Source: Muribaculaceae bacterium
GTDB taxonomy: Bacteria; Bacteroidota; Bacteroidia; Bacteroidales; Muribaculaceae
Direction of reading: 5' to 3'
DNA: 12,442 nucleotides
NCBI GenBank assembly: GCA_020026215.1
Contig: JAHHQT010000055.1
Coordinates: 1 to 12,442 of the forward strand
The position numbers were made by a program, and so were the translations under genes. The notes beneath the pieces are model-generated. The model made no database searches. It was not told the DNA's origin and saw only the letters and a program-made list of their open reading frames with translations. This document shows positions 1-7,700 of this stretch, one piece after another; positions within the stretch are counted from its first letter, which is position 1; each line of letters opens with the position of its first letter.

Positions 1-2750
1 GAACCGTGGAACATCTTTCCGCCGTTTTGGTAGCTCCATGTAGTTGACAAGGAAACTCGTTTGTAACGTACTGCCAAATTGAATCCCATATTGAAGTTAG
101 GTGACGCTTCACCCAAATTGATATCGCTTGCTGTTGCCATAGGAACATATCCGTTGTCCTTATCCAAAATGATTCTGCCTTCCGGGTCACGTTGATAACC
201 GATACCGTAGATAATCGGATAAGTTTGTCCCACTTGTGCACGGATTTGCGGAGTTTGATAACCGGTCAACATGATTGATTCCACACCGTCAGCCAATTTC
301 TTCACATAGTTATGTACTTTAGTAAATGAAGTACCGAAATCTACAGTCCAGTCCTTGTTCTCGAAGATCGTAGCGTTCAAGTTGATTTCGTGTGAATTGG
401 TAATGATTTCACCACCGTTGGTCAACATTGTCTGATAACCGCTTGAACCTGCTTGAGGCACATTCATAATTTGGTCAGTGACATCCTGGTAGCTATATGT
501 ATAGTCCAGACGCAAACGGTCATGGAAGAAGCTCAAATCCACACCGGCTTCGACGTTCAATGTATTTTGAGGTTTCAAGTTTTCGTCAAACGCCTTGAAG
601 AAAGGAACGAATGCACCTACACCATGGAATGGGTATCCCATTGGTGAACCTTGATAGAAACCGCCTCCGTAGCCCGGAGTGAAATAGAAGTTATCCACAT
701 ATCCACCGGCTTGTCCCACTTGTGCGAACGACAAACGAACCTTACCCAAAGAAAGAATATCGTTGTTGCTCAACTGTGGCAACTGAGTGAACAGCCAAGA
801 AAGAGAAACTGAAGGATAGAAGAAGCTGCGACTGTTGCGAGGCATAGATGACAACCAGTCATTACGGCCTGTGACAGACAAGTAAAGCATATCTCTCCAT
901 GATAAGTTTGCACTACCGAAGATACCCACAGAACGTTCTGCATATGTAGCCTCTGCTGAGCTGTAAGATTTTGCGTTACTGATGGTCGGCATTCCGTAGA
1001 AGTTAAAGCCTGTACCTTCGTACCACCAGTCACGTAATTGTTGGTGGTTGATTTCATTACCTACCATCACATCCAAAGCCCATTCCTTGTCAGCACCGAA
1101 GCGAGTTGAGAAGTTAGCGGTAATCAAGTTGTTGAAAGTGTTGTTGGTAACACCTTTGTTCGTAATGTGACCTTCTGCGTAATCCGCTGAACCGTATTCT
1201 TGGATTTCGCGGTTGTCGTTGGTATATACGTCAAGACCTGCTTGTTCGCGAATAGTGAAATTGTAATTTTCACCTTGCGCCCATTTCGGTTTGTATTCCA
1301 AATAAGCATTACCGAATACACGGTTGGTGTGTTGGCGGTATTCGTTGTTTTCAGCCCACCAGTAAGGGTTGTTGAACGACTTGCGGCGGAACAAAGTTTG
1401 TTCTTCAGGCTTGCCTGGCATGTGATAAGGCACACCTGCCAAGTCGTATTCAGCCGGAGCTGAATAAAGCACGTTCATGATACCCGAGTTACCACCCGGA
1501 GCTGAAGTCACCTCTGTGCTGGTATAGTTCACAGAGAAACCTGTTTTCCACTCATCGTTGATAGTCCAGTCCACCAAACCGCGTGCGCCCCAACGGTCCA
1601 TGCCTGTTGAAGGAATCACACCTTCTTGGTGAGCGTTGCTCAAGCTGAATGAGTAGTTGGCCCTCTCAACGGCTTGTGACAAGTTGATGGTTGTATTTTC
1701 TGTGAAACCTGTATTGAAGAAGTCACTAGTGTTGTTGAAGATTGAAGGACGTACCCATCCAGTTCCGTCAAGATAACCGGCCTTTTGATAAGTAGGGTTA
1801 AAGTACATGCCGTCATGACCTTTGCCGTTACCTCCATAAACAGGGTCGTTCGGCAACTGGCTGATTTCAGGACCCCATGTCATGGAATTGGATGGAGTGA
1901 ACAGTCCGTTTGAACCTTGCGCATATTTAGTCTGGTGCTCGAAAGGACGAGAAACCACGTCGGCGCTCAAACTAGTAGTCAACGAAATGTGCGGACGACC
2001 TTTTTCCTGAGAACCGCGTTTTGTTGTAATGACAATCACACCGTTCGAAGCTCTGATACCATAAAGCGCTGCGGCTGCCTGACCTTTCAACACGTTGATG
2101 GATTCAATGTCTTCCGGATTGATATCCAAACTACGTTGTGAGTAGGTAGTACCCGATGTTGCCGTATTGGCAGCATTACGATAATCTGATTCTGTATTGA
2201 TTGGCATACCGTCCACTACATATAGCGGTTGGTTACTGCCTTCGAATGAACGTGCTCCACGGATGACGATATTGGAAGAAGCTCCCGGCATACCCGAAGA
2301 CGGGCGAATATCGACTCCTGAAATTTTTCCTTGAATGGCGTTGGCCAAGTCTGTTGTTCCCTTTGTATTTAAATCTTCTGATTTCAAATCTTGAACGGCA
2401 TAACCCAAGGCTTTTCGTTCGCGTTTCATACCAAAAGCGGTTACGACGACCTCTTCCAATTCTGTGGATGAATCACTCATTTTGATAACTATGCCGTCGG
2501 TAGCTGCTATAGTAATGGTTTTCATACCTACATAAGATACGGTAATTTCTTTCACATCATCTTCAAGGGTTATTGTGAAATTCCCATCAAAATCCGTTGC
2601 GGCTCCATTTCCTCCGCCGGCAGGTAAAACGGTTGCACCTATCAAAGGCTCTCCGTCTGACTCATAAACTACTTTTCCTGATAGAGTATAAGCTGCGTGT
2701 GCAGATAGCGAGATCAGTAAAGCAGTCATTAAAAAGACTAACTTTTTCAT
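1..2750 (-). CDS. SusC/RagA-family TonB-linked outer-membrane receptor (3' part beyond the window)
   Basis: Outer-membrane beta-barrel that would import a glycan, peptide or other large nutrient using TonB energy, normally capped by a SusD-type lipoprotein. The frame is open from the ATG at 2750 to the window edge (916 codons), so the C-terminus is missing. Residues 1-19 are a signal peptide (MKKLVFLMTALLISLSAHA). A CarboxypepD_reg-like beta-sandwich follows at about 21-92 (GEPLIGATV, TDFDGNF), then the TonB box EEVVVTAFG at 99-107 and a plug domain at about 113-245 with the SusC hallmarks IRGARSF, PLYVVDGMPI and INVLKGQAAAALYGIRASNG. The remainder is barrel, reaching a late-barrel block (NLGEASPNFNMGF) near the edge. 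There is no extra N-terminal signalling domain and no adjacent sigma/anti-sigma pair, so a FecIR-type control is not indicated. The family is certain; the substrate cannot be told from sequence. SusD, if present, lies to the left. Confidence 0.95.
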   Translation of the reverse strand, partial: MKKLVFLMTALLISLSAHAAYTLSGKVVYESDGEPLIGATVLPAGGGNGAATDFDGNFTITLEDDVKEITVSYVGMKTITIAATDGIVIKMSDSSTELEEVVVTAFGMKRERKALGYAVQDLKSEDLNTKGTTDLANAIQGKISGVDIRPSSGMPGASSNIVIRGARSFEGSNQPLYVVDGMPINTESDYRNAANTATSGTTYSQRSLDINPEDIESINVLKGQAAAALYGIRASNGVIVITTKRGSQEKGRPHISLTTSLSADVVSRPFEHQTKYAQGSNGLFTPSNSMTWGPEISQLPNDPVYGGNGKGHDGMYFNPTYQKAGYLDGTGWVRPSIFNNTSDFFNTGFTENTTINLSQAVERANYSFSLSNAHQEGVIPSTGMDRWGARGLVDWTINDEWKTGFSVNYTSTEVTSAPGGNSGIMNVLYSAPAEYDLAGVPYHMPGKPEEQTLFRRKSFNNPYWWAENNEYRQHTNRVFGNAYLEYKPKWAQGENYNFTIREQAGLDVYTNDNREIQEYGSADYAEGHITNKGVTNNTFNNLITANFSTRFGADKEWALDVMVGNEINHQQLRDWWYEGTGFNFYGMPTISNAKSYSSAEATYAERSVGIFGSANLSWRDMLYLSVTGRNDWLSSMPRNSRSFFYPSVSLSWLFTQLPQLSNNDILSLGKVRLSFAQVGQAGGYVDNFYFTPGYGGGFYQGSPMGYPFHGVGAFVPFFKAFDENLKPQNTLNVEAGVDLSFFHDRLRLDYTYSYQDVTDQIMNVPQAGSSGYQTMLTNGGEIITNSHEINLNATIFENKDWTVDFGTSFTKVHNYVKKLADGVESIMLTGYQTPQIRAQVGQTYPIIYGIGYQRDPEGRIILDKDNGYVPMATASDINLGEASPNFNMGFNLAVRYKRVSLSTTWSYQNGGKMFHG

Positions 2751-2805
2751 CTTAAATTAAAAATAAATTATACCTAAAAACCTGTTCTTTTTTACTAAAA
2801 CGTCG

Positions 2806-2837
2806 CAAAAGTACGATGAGAAAATTTATTATCCAAA
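2806..2837 (-). promoter_or_regulatory. Bacteroidetes-type promoter for the SusC-like gene
   Basis: Read on the minus strand, TTTG (2837-2834) is followed after 20 bp by TACTTTTG (2813-2806). This is an exact match to the Bacteroidetes -33/-7 consensus TTTG-N19-21-TAnnTTTG. Transcription would start near 2799, giving a leader of about 50 nt before the ATG at 2750. Assigned by motif and spacing only. Confidence 0.6.
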
Positions 2838-3124
2838 TAATATAAGCACTTTAACTTTTTAATCAATTATATGTAAAAACTTACAATTTATTATAAATAT
2901 TCATTTTTAAGTTTAAGTCTAAAGATTCCATTTGCATTTTTAATTATTTTTAAGTAAAACTCTATTGACAGCGTCTTTTTCACCCCCTCCACATGGCATT
3001 ATTTTAGAATTTTAACTACCCACAGTTAATTCCATTCATAACCACCTTTGCCCTTCTCTACCCATTGAACCTTTAAAACTGTTAATACACCCTCGTTTTA
3101 TTAGTATTTTTTAGAAAATTTTTC

Positions 3125-3151
3125 TCGGGAATGCGATTCACAGAGTCCCGA
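3125..3151. repeat. Short inverted repeat upstream of proB, possible operator
   Basis: TCGGGA (3125-3130) and TCCCGA (3146-3151) form a 6-bp inverted repeat with a 15-bp spacer. A further TCCCG lies at 3155-3159, nine bases after the start of the previous TCCCG. The cluster sits about 25-60 bp upstream of the -33 box of proB, in an otherwise AT-rich region, so it could bind a regulator. It matches no operator I know and may be chance. Confidence 0.25.
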
Positions 3152-3182
3152 TTGTCCCGTTCAGCAAGTAAATTTTGCATCT

Positions 3183-3216
3183 TTTGACCTATTTCGTGAA
3201 AAATATCCTACCTTTG
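3183..3216 (+). promoter_or_regulatory. Bacteroidetes-type promoter for proBA
   Basis: TTTG at 3183-3186 and TACCTTTG at 3209-3216 match the -33 and -7 boxes, with a slightly long spacer of 22 bp. The transcript would begin around 3222-3224, about 16-18 nt before the ATG at 3240. This short leader is the main argument against the GTG at 3231 as start codon. Confidence 0.6.
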
Positions 3217-3239
3217 TATAGACTATAAGAGTGAAAATT

Positions 3240-4325
3240 ATGAAAACCTTCAAAAGAATAGCCATTAAAATTGGTAGTAATGTGTTATCTCGCAAAGACG
3301 GAACACTCGATATTACCCGAATGTCGGCTTTGGTTGATCAAATTGCAGAATTAAAGAAAAACGGAATAGCGGTAGTACTTATCACATCGGGAGCGGTTGC
3401 TTCGGGCAGAAGCGAAATAAAAAACCACCCAAAATTGGACTCGGTTTCTCAACGCCAGATGTTCTCGGCCATTGGTCAGGCTAAACTCATCAACAGATAT
3501 TACGAATTTTTCCGTGACCACAACATTCTCTGCGGACAGGTATTGACCATGAAGGAAAATTTCGCCACACGTCTTCACTATTTGAACCAAAAGAACTGTA
3601 TGGAAGTATTGCTGGAAAATGGCGTAATTCCTATCGTGAATGAAAACGACACTGTTTCCGTTACGGAGTTGATGTTTACGGACAACGACGAACTTTCGGG
3701 ATTGATTGCCACCATGCTAGACATGGATGCGTTGTTCATTCTTTCCAATATCGACGGGGTTTACGATGCAAATCCGGAATTGCCGGAAGCTAAATTGCTG
3801 AAATCCATCAAACCTAACTCCACACTCAAGACCAAATCGTTCATTTCCAAACAAAAATCATCATTGGGACGTGGCGGTATGGCAACCAAGTTCAACGTAG
3901 CACGCAAAGTGGCAGCCGAAGGTATTCCTGTCATTATCGCCAACGGTAAGCGCGAAAACATCCTCACCGACATTATCCTTTCTGACAAAGAAATTCCTTA
4001 TACAATATTTGAACCAAGCAACACCCACACTTCAAGTTTGAAGAAGTGGCTGGCTCACAGCGAAGATTTTGCAAAAGGGGAAATACATATTAACCAGGGG
4101 GCTTACGAAGCTCTAATTTCCGAACAGGCAACAAGCCTTCTCCCGGTCGGTATTACCAAAGTAATCGGTAATTTCGAGAAGGACGACATTGTGAAAGTCA
4201 TCAATCCCGAAGGTCAGGCGTTTGCTGTCGGCAAGGTAGCCTGCGACAGTGTGAAAGCTGCCGAGACCATCGGCACAAAAGGCGAAAAGCCAATCATCCA
4301 TTATGACTATCTTTGTTTGGAATAA
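3240..4325 (+). CDS. proB: Glutamate 5-kinase (gamma-glutamyl kinase)
   Basis: Phosphorylates L-glutamate with ATP to gamma-glutamyl phosphate, the first and normally proline-inhibited step of proline synthesis in the cytoplasm. At 361 residues it is full length for ProB with a PUA domain. The amino-acid kinase fold covers about residues 1-255: KIGSNVL at 10-16, the glycine-rich ITSGAVASGR at 48-57, NENDTVS at 134-140 and FTDND at 146-150 for glutamate binding, and GRGGMATK at 210-217 in the ATP-binding part. A PUA domain follows from about 280 (GEIHINQGAYEAL). The start is taken at ATG 3240 (MKTFKRIAIK); an in-frame GTG at 3231 would add only MKI. Stop TAA at 4323-4325, 19 bp before proA, so the two are co-transcribed from the promoter at 3183-3216. 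All expected motifs are present and nothing looks broken. Confidence 0.97.
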   Translation: MKTFKRIAIKIGSNVLSRKDGTLDITRMSALVDQIAELKKNGIAVVLITSGAVASGRSEIKNHPKLDSVSQRQMFSAIGQAKLINRYYEFFRDHNILCGQVLTMKENFATRLHYLNQKNCMEVLLENGVIPIVNENDTVSVTELMFTDNDELSGLIATMLDMDALFILSNIDGVYDANPELPEAKLLKSIKPNSTLKTKSFISKQKSSLGRGGMATKFNVARKVAAEGIPVIIANGKRENILTDIILSDKEIPYTIFEPSNTHTSSLKKWLAHSEDFAKGEIHINQGAYEALISEQATSLLPVGITKVIGNFEKDDIVKVINPEGQAFAVGKVACDSVKAAETIGTKGEKPIIHYDYLCLE

Positions 4326-4344
4326 TCTTTAAAGTTTTTAGACT

Positions 4345-5595
4345 ATGAATGCTTCTCTATTAAATGACCTTACCGCAGTACGCACAGCGTCAAAGGCGCT
4401 CAACCGTGCCTCTGTGGATTTGATTAATAAGGCAATTCTACACACAGCTGATTTGGCGGAACAGAATATAAACGAAATCATCCGCGCCAACGCTGAAGAC
4501 TTGGCACGCATGGATTCGGAAAATCCGAAATACGACCGTTTGAAACTTACCCCCGAACGCATAAAGGACATTGCAAGCGATATGCGCAACGTGGCAACTT
4601 TGGCATCTCCGTTGGGCATCACCCTCAAGGAATGGCAATTGGAAAACGGTTTGAGTTTCAAGAAAGTTTCCGTACCGTTCGGTGTTATCGGCATTATCTA
4701 CGAAGCACGCCCTAACGTGACCTTCGATGTCTTTTCACTCTGTATCAAGAGTGGTAACGCCTGTGTGTTGAAAGGCGGCTCTGATGCACGTTGCACCAAC
4801 GAAGCCATTATCAAGGTCATCCACAAGGCATTGACCGATTGCGGTTTGCCTGAGGAATGTGCTTGTTTGTTGGAATTGGACCATGAGGCAACAAAAGACC
4901 TTTTGACAGCCAACGGATATATCGATTTGATTATTCCTCGCGGAAGTTCTCGTCTCATCAAGTTCGTGCGCGACAACGCCTCTGTTCCCGTGATTGAGAC
5001 AGGAGCAGGCATCTGCCATTGTTATTTTCACACAGCGGGCAACGTGGAAATGGGCAAGCAAATCATCAACAACGCCAAGACTCGCCGCGTGAGTGTGTGC
5101 AACGCCTTGGACTGCTTGATTATCGACAAAAGCCGTTTGGCTGACCTTCCGGAATTGTTGTCATTGGTAGAAAAAGAAAACGTGATTGTTTATGCCGACG
5201 AACAGGCCTACAATGCGTTGAACGGCAAATACAAATTCTTGGAAAAAGCCAATGATGAAAGTTGGGGACACGAATATCTTGACTATAAGATGTCTGTCAA
5301 AACCGTTGACAATTTGGAAGCGGCTTTGGAACACATCGCCAAATATTCTTCCAAACACAGCGAAAGCATCATCACCGACGACGAGAATGCACAACGCATT
5401 TTCCAGACAGAAGTGGATGCAGCCTGTGTCTATACCAACCTGCCAACCGCCTTTACCGACGGTGCACAATTCGGTTTCGGTGCTGAAATAGGCATTTCCA
5501 CCCAAAAACTGCACGCTCGCGGACCAATGGCATTGCCTGAATTGACCACTTACAAATACTTGATTTCGGGTAACGGACAAATCCGTTCTAAATAA
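4345..5595 (+). CDS. proA: Gamma-glutamyl phosphate reductase (glutamate-5-semialdehyde dehydrogenase)
   Basis: Reduces the ProB product with NADPH to glutamate-5-semialdehyde, which cyclises spontaneously and is then reduced by ProC (not in this window) to proline. Full length at 416 residues, an aldehyde-dehydrogenase-superfamily protein. Visible motifs: PFGVIGIIYEARPNVT at 111-126, NACVLKGGSDA at 138-148, IPRGSSRLI at 198-206, and NAKTRRVSVCNALDCL at 243-258 with the expected catalytic cysteine at 252. The C-terminus has the family's HARGPMALPELTTYKY block. It follows proB by 19 bp with no terminator between them, and its operon ends at the strong hairpin at 5702-5743. No defects seen. Identification rests on motifs, length and pairing with proB. 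Confidence 0.97.
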   Translation: MNASLLNDLTAVRTASKALNRASVDLINKAILHTADLAEQNINEIIRANAEDLARMDSENPKYDRLKLTPERIKDIASDMRNVATLASPLGITLKEWQLENGLSFKKVSVPFGVIGIIYEARPNVTFDVFSLCIKSGNACVLKGGSDARCTNEAIIKVIHKALTDCGLPEECACLLELDHEATKDLLTANGYIDLIIPRGSSRLIKFVRDNASVPVIETGAGICHCYFHTAGNVEMGKQIINNAKTRRVSVCNALDCLIIDKSRLADLPELLSLVEKENVIVYADEQAYNALNGKYKFLEKANDESWGHEYLDYKMSVKTVDNLEAALEHIAKYSSKHSESIITDDENAQRIFQTEVDAACVYTNLPTAFTDGAQFGFGAEIGISTQKLHARGPMALPELTTYKYLISGNGQIRSK

Positions 5596-5701
5596 ACGAA
5601 AGGCTATGCCGAGAAATCTTTCCACCGCACGGAAATCAATCGTCTCGACATATTCGAAATGAGTGGCAAGACCAAAAGAATGTTTTAAATTCATCCAATA
5701 G

Positions 5702-5743
5702 AAAAAGCGAGGGTATAACCACGTGTTACACCCTCGCTTTTTT
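5702..5743. terminator. Bidirectional intrinsic terminator between convergent proA and neuA
   Basis: AAAAAGCGAGGGT (5702-5714) pairs perfectly with ACCCTCGCTTTTT (5730-5742). After one mismatch the stem continues with TAAC/GTTA around a CACGT loop. It ends in six T on the plus strand and begins with five A, giving a T-run on the minus strand too. It sits 106 bp after proA and 16 bp after the end of neuA, so it can end transcription from both sides. Confidence 0.9.
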
Positions 5744-5758
5744 ATATCGCTAAAAATA

Positions 5759-6445
5759 TTATTTCTCTTTTTCAAGCATCATTTCAGCCACTGTCCAGTC
5801 AAATTCCGTATCAAGGTCAATGGAATTGTGCAGCGACATTTCGCACATCACACGGCGTGTGAATTTGTTCAACGGCATTTTCTTCAACGACTCGATGTTG
5901 ATGACATAGACCGCGCCATTATATTCCCAAACCTTCGGGGCATCCTGACGGCGAGTGTATTTTCCGTCACCCTTTGAAATGGACAAGAATCCGTTTTCAT
6001 CAGGTTCATAGCAGTTGTAATAAGGATTGCTCGCAGCCTCCTTCACAGTCACGACCATATCAATATCCTCACGATACAGTGCCAATGCCTTTTCCACATC
6101 TTCCTTCGTGCGGAACGGTGAAGTCGGTTGCAAAAGCACCATACGGTCGTAGTCGATACCCTTTTGGTGGTAAAAATCTACAGCATGAAGCAACACCTCG
6201 TATGTACCGCAAGTATCGGTCGCCAAATAGTCAGGGCGCATAAACGGCACATGCAGCCCCATACCCTCTGCCACAGCAGCAATCTCCTTGTCATCGGTAG
6301 AGACACAGATATCCGCATCGTCGGCAAAACAGCGGGCTACGTTAATGGAATAGCCGATAAGTGGCAAACCGCCCAACGGACGGATGTTTTTGTGAGGAAT
6401 TCCCTTACTGCCTCCTCTGGCAGGAATCACATATAGCGTTTTCAT
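5759..6445 (-). CDS. neuA: CMP-nonulosonate (sialic acid-type) cytidylyltransferase
   Basis: Transfers CMP from CTP to a nine-carbon acidic sugar (N-acetylneuraminate or a relative such as legionaminate), yielding the donor used by glycosyltransferases. The 228-residue protein has the family's N-terminal nucleotide loop IPARGGSKGIPHKNIR (7-22), STDD at 49-52, QPTSPFRT at 106-113, RRQD at 165-168, NGAVYV at 176-181 and SIDLDTEFD at 208-216. These together fit the NeuA/LegF/PseF group more than KdsB. Start at the ATG at 6445-6443; a longer frame reaching 6499 would run into neuC and adds no conserved sequence. The neuC stop and this ATG share one base (TAATG), which suggests translational coupling. 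It is the last gene before the terminator at 5702-5743. Which nonulosonic acid is used cannot be decided here, and no neuB accompanies it. Confidence 0.88.
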   Translation of the reverse strand: MKTLYVIPARGGSKGIPHKNIRPLGGLPLIGYSINVARCFADDADICVSTDDKEIAAVAEGMGLHVPFMRPDYLATDTCGTYEVLLHAVDFYHQKGIDYDRMVLLQPTSPFRTKEDVEKALALYREDIDMVVTVKEAASNPYYNCYEPDENGFLSISKGDGKYTRRQDAPKVWEYNGAVYVINIESLKKMPLNKFTRRVMCEMSLHNSIDLDTEFDWTVAEMMLEKEK

Positions 6446-7611
6446 TATTTCAAGTCGTAAAAAGGTTTGATGATGATATTCTCCAATGGAGTTTCGCAAA
6501 TGGCTTTCTCCATCTTGTCGAGCGTGTCGGGTTGTGCGTAAGGGTTCTCTGCCTTACGGGCAAAATCACAAAATTCCGCACTCAACACCTTGTGGAAACC
6601 ATTCTCGATGTCCTTTTCCTCAACTCCGCAATCCCAAACCGATTCGGCACGCAAACGTCCGTCTTGGCGGATACCGATGTTCAAGGTAGGAATACCCATC
6701 GACGGCACTTCCACGATACCGCTGGAAGAATTTCCTGCAACGGCAGTTACACAGCGCAACATCGACAAATAACGGCGCATTCCCAACGAACGGAACACTT
6801 TCACACGTTCGGGATATTGTTTGCCGTAGTTTTCAATCAATTCGATGATGACCTTACCGTCAGTGTCGTTGTTCGGATAAGTGAAAATCACCTGATAGTC
6901 TTGGAACTTGTCCAACGCCTTCAACAAATTCTCACATTGTTGGCGAGGAGGAATCTTATCCAAAGTGGCAGGATGGAAAGTAATCAGAATGGATTTCTCC
7001 CAAATCTTCATATCCAATTCCTGTTCCAAAGCCTCACGGCTCATATAGTCCGTGTGCATGATATTATAGATACCGATAGCTCCTGTATTGAACACATGCG
7101 CAGGATTCTCGCCCAACTGAATCACACGTTGACGGTATTCCTCAGTCTCGGTCAAATGAATATGGCTCATCTTGGTGATACTGTGACGGATGCTCTCGTC
7201 GTAAGCACCCTCACTGATAGCACCCCCGGCAATGTGTGCAATCGGAATACGGAAAATCAAGGCAGCGGAAGCCGTGGCAAGCATTTCGTAACGGTCGCCC
7301 AAGATAATGAGCAAATCAGGTTGCAGACGTGCAAACGCCTTCCCCATTCCACTCATGCACTGGCTCATTGCCTCAACCGTACTTTCAGCCGAGTCCGTAG
7401 CCACAGCCATCGGCACACGTTCTGTAATCGTCAGACCGTCACGTTCGATTTCGCGCCAAGTATCACCGTAATCTTCCGACAGATGCATATTTGTAGCAAT
7501 GATGCTCAATTCCACATCCTCACGCGCATTCAATCGTTGGGCTATCGGGCTCAACAATCCCCAGTCGGCACGTGTTCCCGTGGCTATACAGATTTTCCTC
7601 TTTCCTTGCAT
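6445..7611 (-). CDS. neuC: Hydrolysing UDP-N-acetylglucosamine 2-epimerase, NeuC/LegG type
   Basis: Releases UDP from UDP-GlcNAc (or a bacillosamine-type analogue) and epimerises C2 to give ManNAc or its analogue, the precursor that NeuB condenses with PEP. At 388 residues it is normal length. Motifs: GTRADWGLL at 12-20, LGDRYEML at 104-111, GAYDESIRHSITKMSH at 135-150, the FHP at 212-214, GNSSSGIVEVP at 293-303 and LNIGIRQDGR at 310-319, the last two lying in the nucleotide-binding C-terminal half of this GT-B-like fold. The DESIRHSITKMSH block separates NeuC from the non-hydrolysing WecB epimerases. Start ATG at 7611-7609, preceded by an AAGAAGGAA purine run. It follows slyD by 97 bp including a hairpin, and overlaps neuA by one base. 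Substrate choice between sialic acid and legionaminic acid routes is not visible from motifs alone. Confidence 0.88.
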   Translation of the reverse strand: MQGKRKICIATGTRADWGLLSPIAQRLNAREDVELSIIATNMHLSEDYGDTWREIERDGLTITERVPMAVATDSAESTVEAMSQCMSGMGKAFARLQPDLLIILGDRYEMLATASAALIFRIPIAHIAGGAISEGAYDESIRHSITKMSHIHLTETEEYRQRVIQLGENPAHVFNTGAIGIYNIMHTDYMSREALEQELDMKIWEKSILITFHPATLDKIPPRQQCENLLKALDKFQDYQVIFTYPNNDTDGKVIIELIENYGKQYPERVKVFRSLGMRRYLSMLRCVTAVAGNSSSGIVEVPSMGIPTLNIGIRQDGRLRAESVWDCGVEEKDIENGFHKVLSAEFCDFARKAENPYAQPDTLDKMEKAICETPLENIIIKPFYDLK

Positions 7612-7629
7612 TTCCTTCTTATATATTGC

Positions 7630-7673
7630 AAAAGCGACTCATATCGACGAATGAATCATCGACATGCGTCGCT
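7630..7673 (-). terminator. Imperfect hairpin between slyD and neuC, likely terminator or attenuator
   Basis: On the minus strand the arms 7673-7656 and 7650-7633 form an 18-bp stem with two G-T wobbles and one A-G mismatch around a 5-base loop, followed by TTTT (7633-7630). The wobbles pair only in the minus-strand RNA, which favours that direction. The short T-run suggests partial termination, so slyD may be only partly coupled to neuC-neuA. No promoter of the usual form is seen between the hairpin and neuC. Confidence 0.5.
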
Positions 7674-7700
7674 CTTATATTTCTTGTTGTCTATTACTGA

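Larger units (their letters stand above)
2751..3239. other. Divergent intergenic region between the SusC-like gene and proB
   Basis: A 489-bp AT-rich stretch with no credible gene. The left end holds the receptor promoter and leader, and the right end holds the proB promoter. The middle (about 2840-3120) is mostly A/T runs in which I recognise no operator, RNA gene or repeat. The only GC-richer patch is at about 3124-3160 and contains the inverted repeat listed separately. The two genes on either side are functionally unrelated, so joint control is not implied. Confidence 0.7.

Noticed and set aside
770..1837. Several minus-strand open frames inside the SusC-like gene
   Set aside because: All are in a different frame from the continuous 916-codon receptor frame, which carries the domain motifs; I checked the N-terminal third codon by codon and the edge segment and found no frameshift there.
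3231..3242. GTG at 3231 as the proB start
   Set aside because: It would leave a leader of only about 8 nt after the predicted transcription start, and adds three non-conserved residues before the usual N-terminus at ATG 3240.
5161..5775. Minus-strand open frame of 204 codons opposite the end of proA
   Set aside because: Most of it is antisense to the proA C-terminus, it runs through the bidirectional terminator, and it has no recognisable domain or promoter.
6446..6499. Upstream start at 6499 for neuA
   Set aside because: It falls inside the neuC coding sequence. The ATG at 6445 overlapping the neuC stop gives the standard N-terminus for the family.
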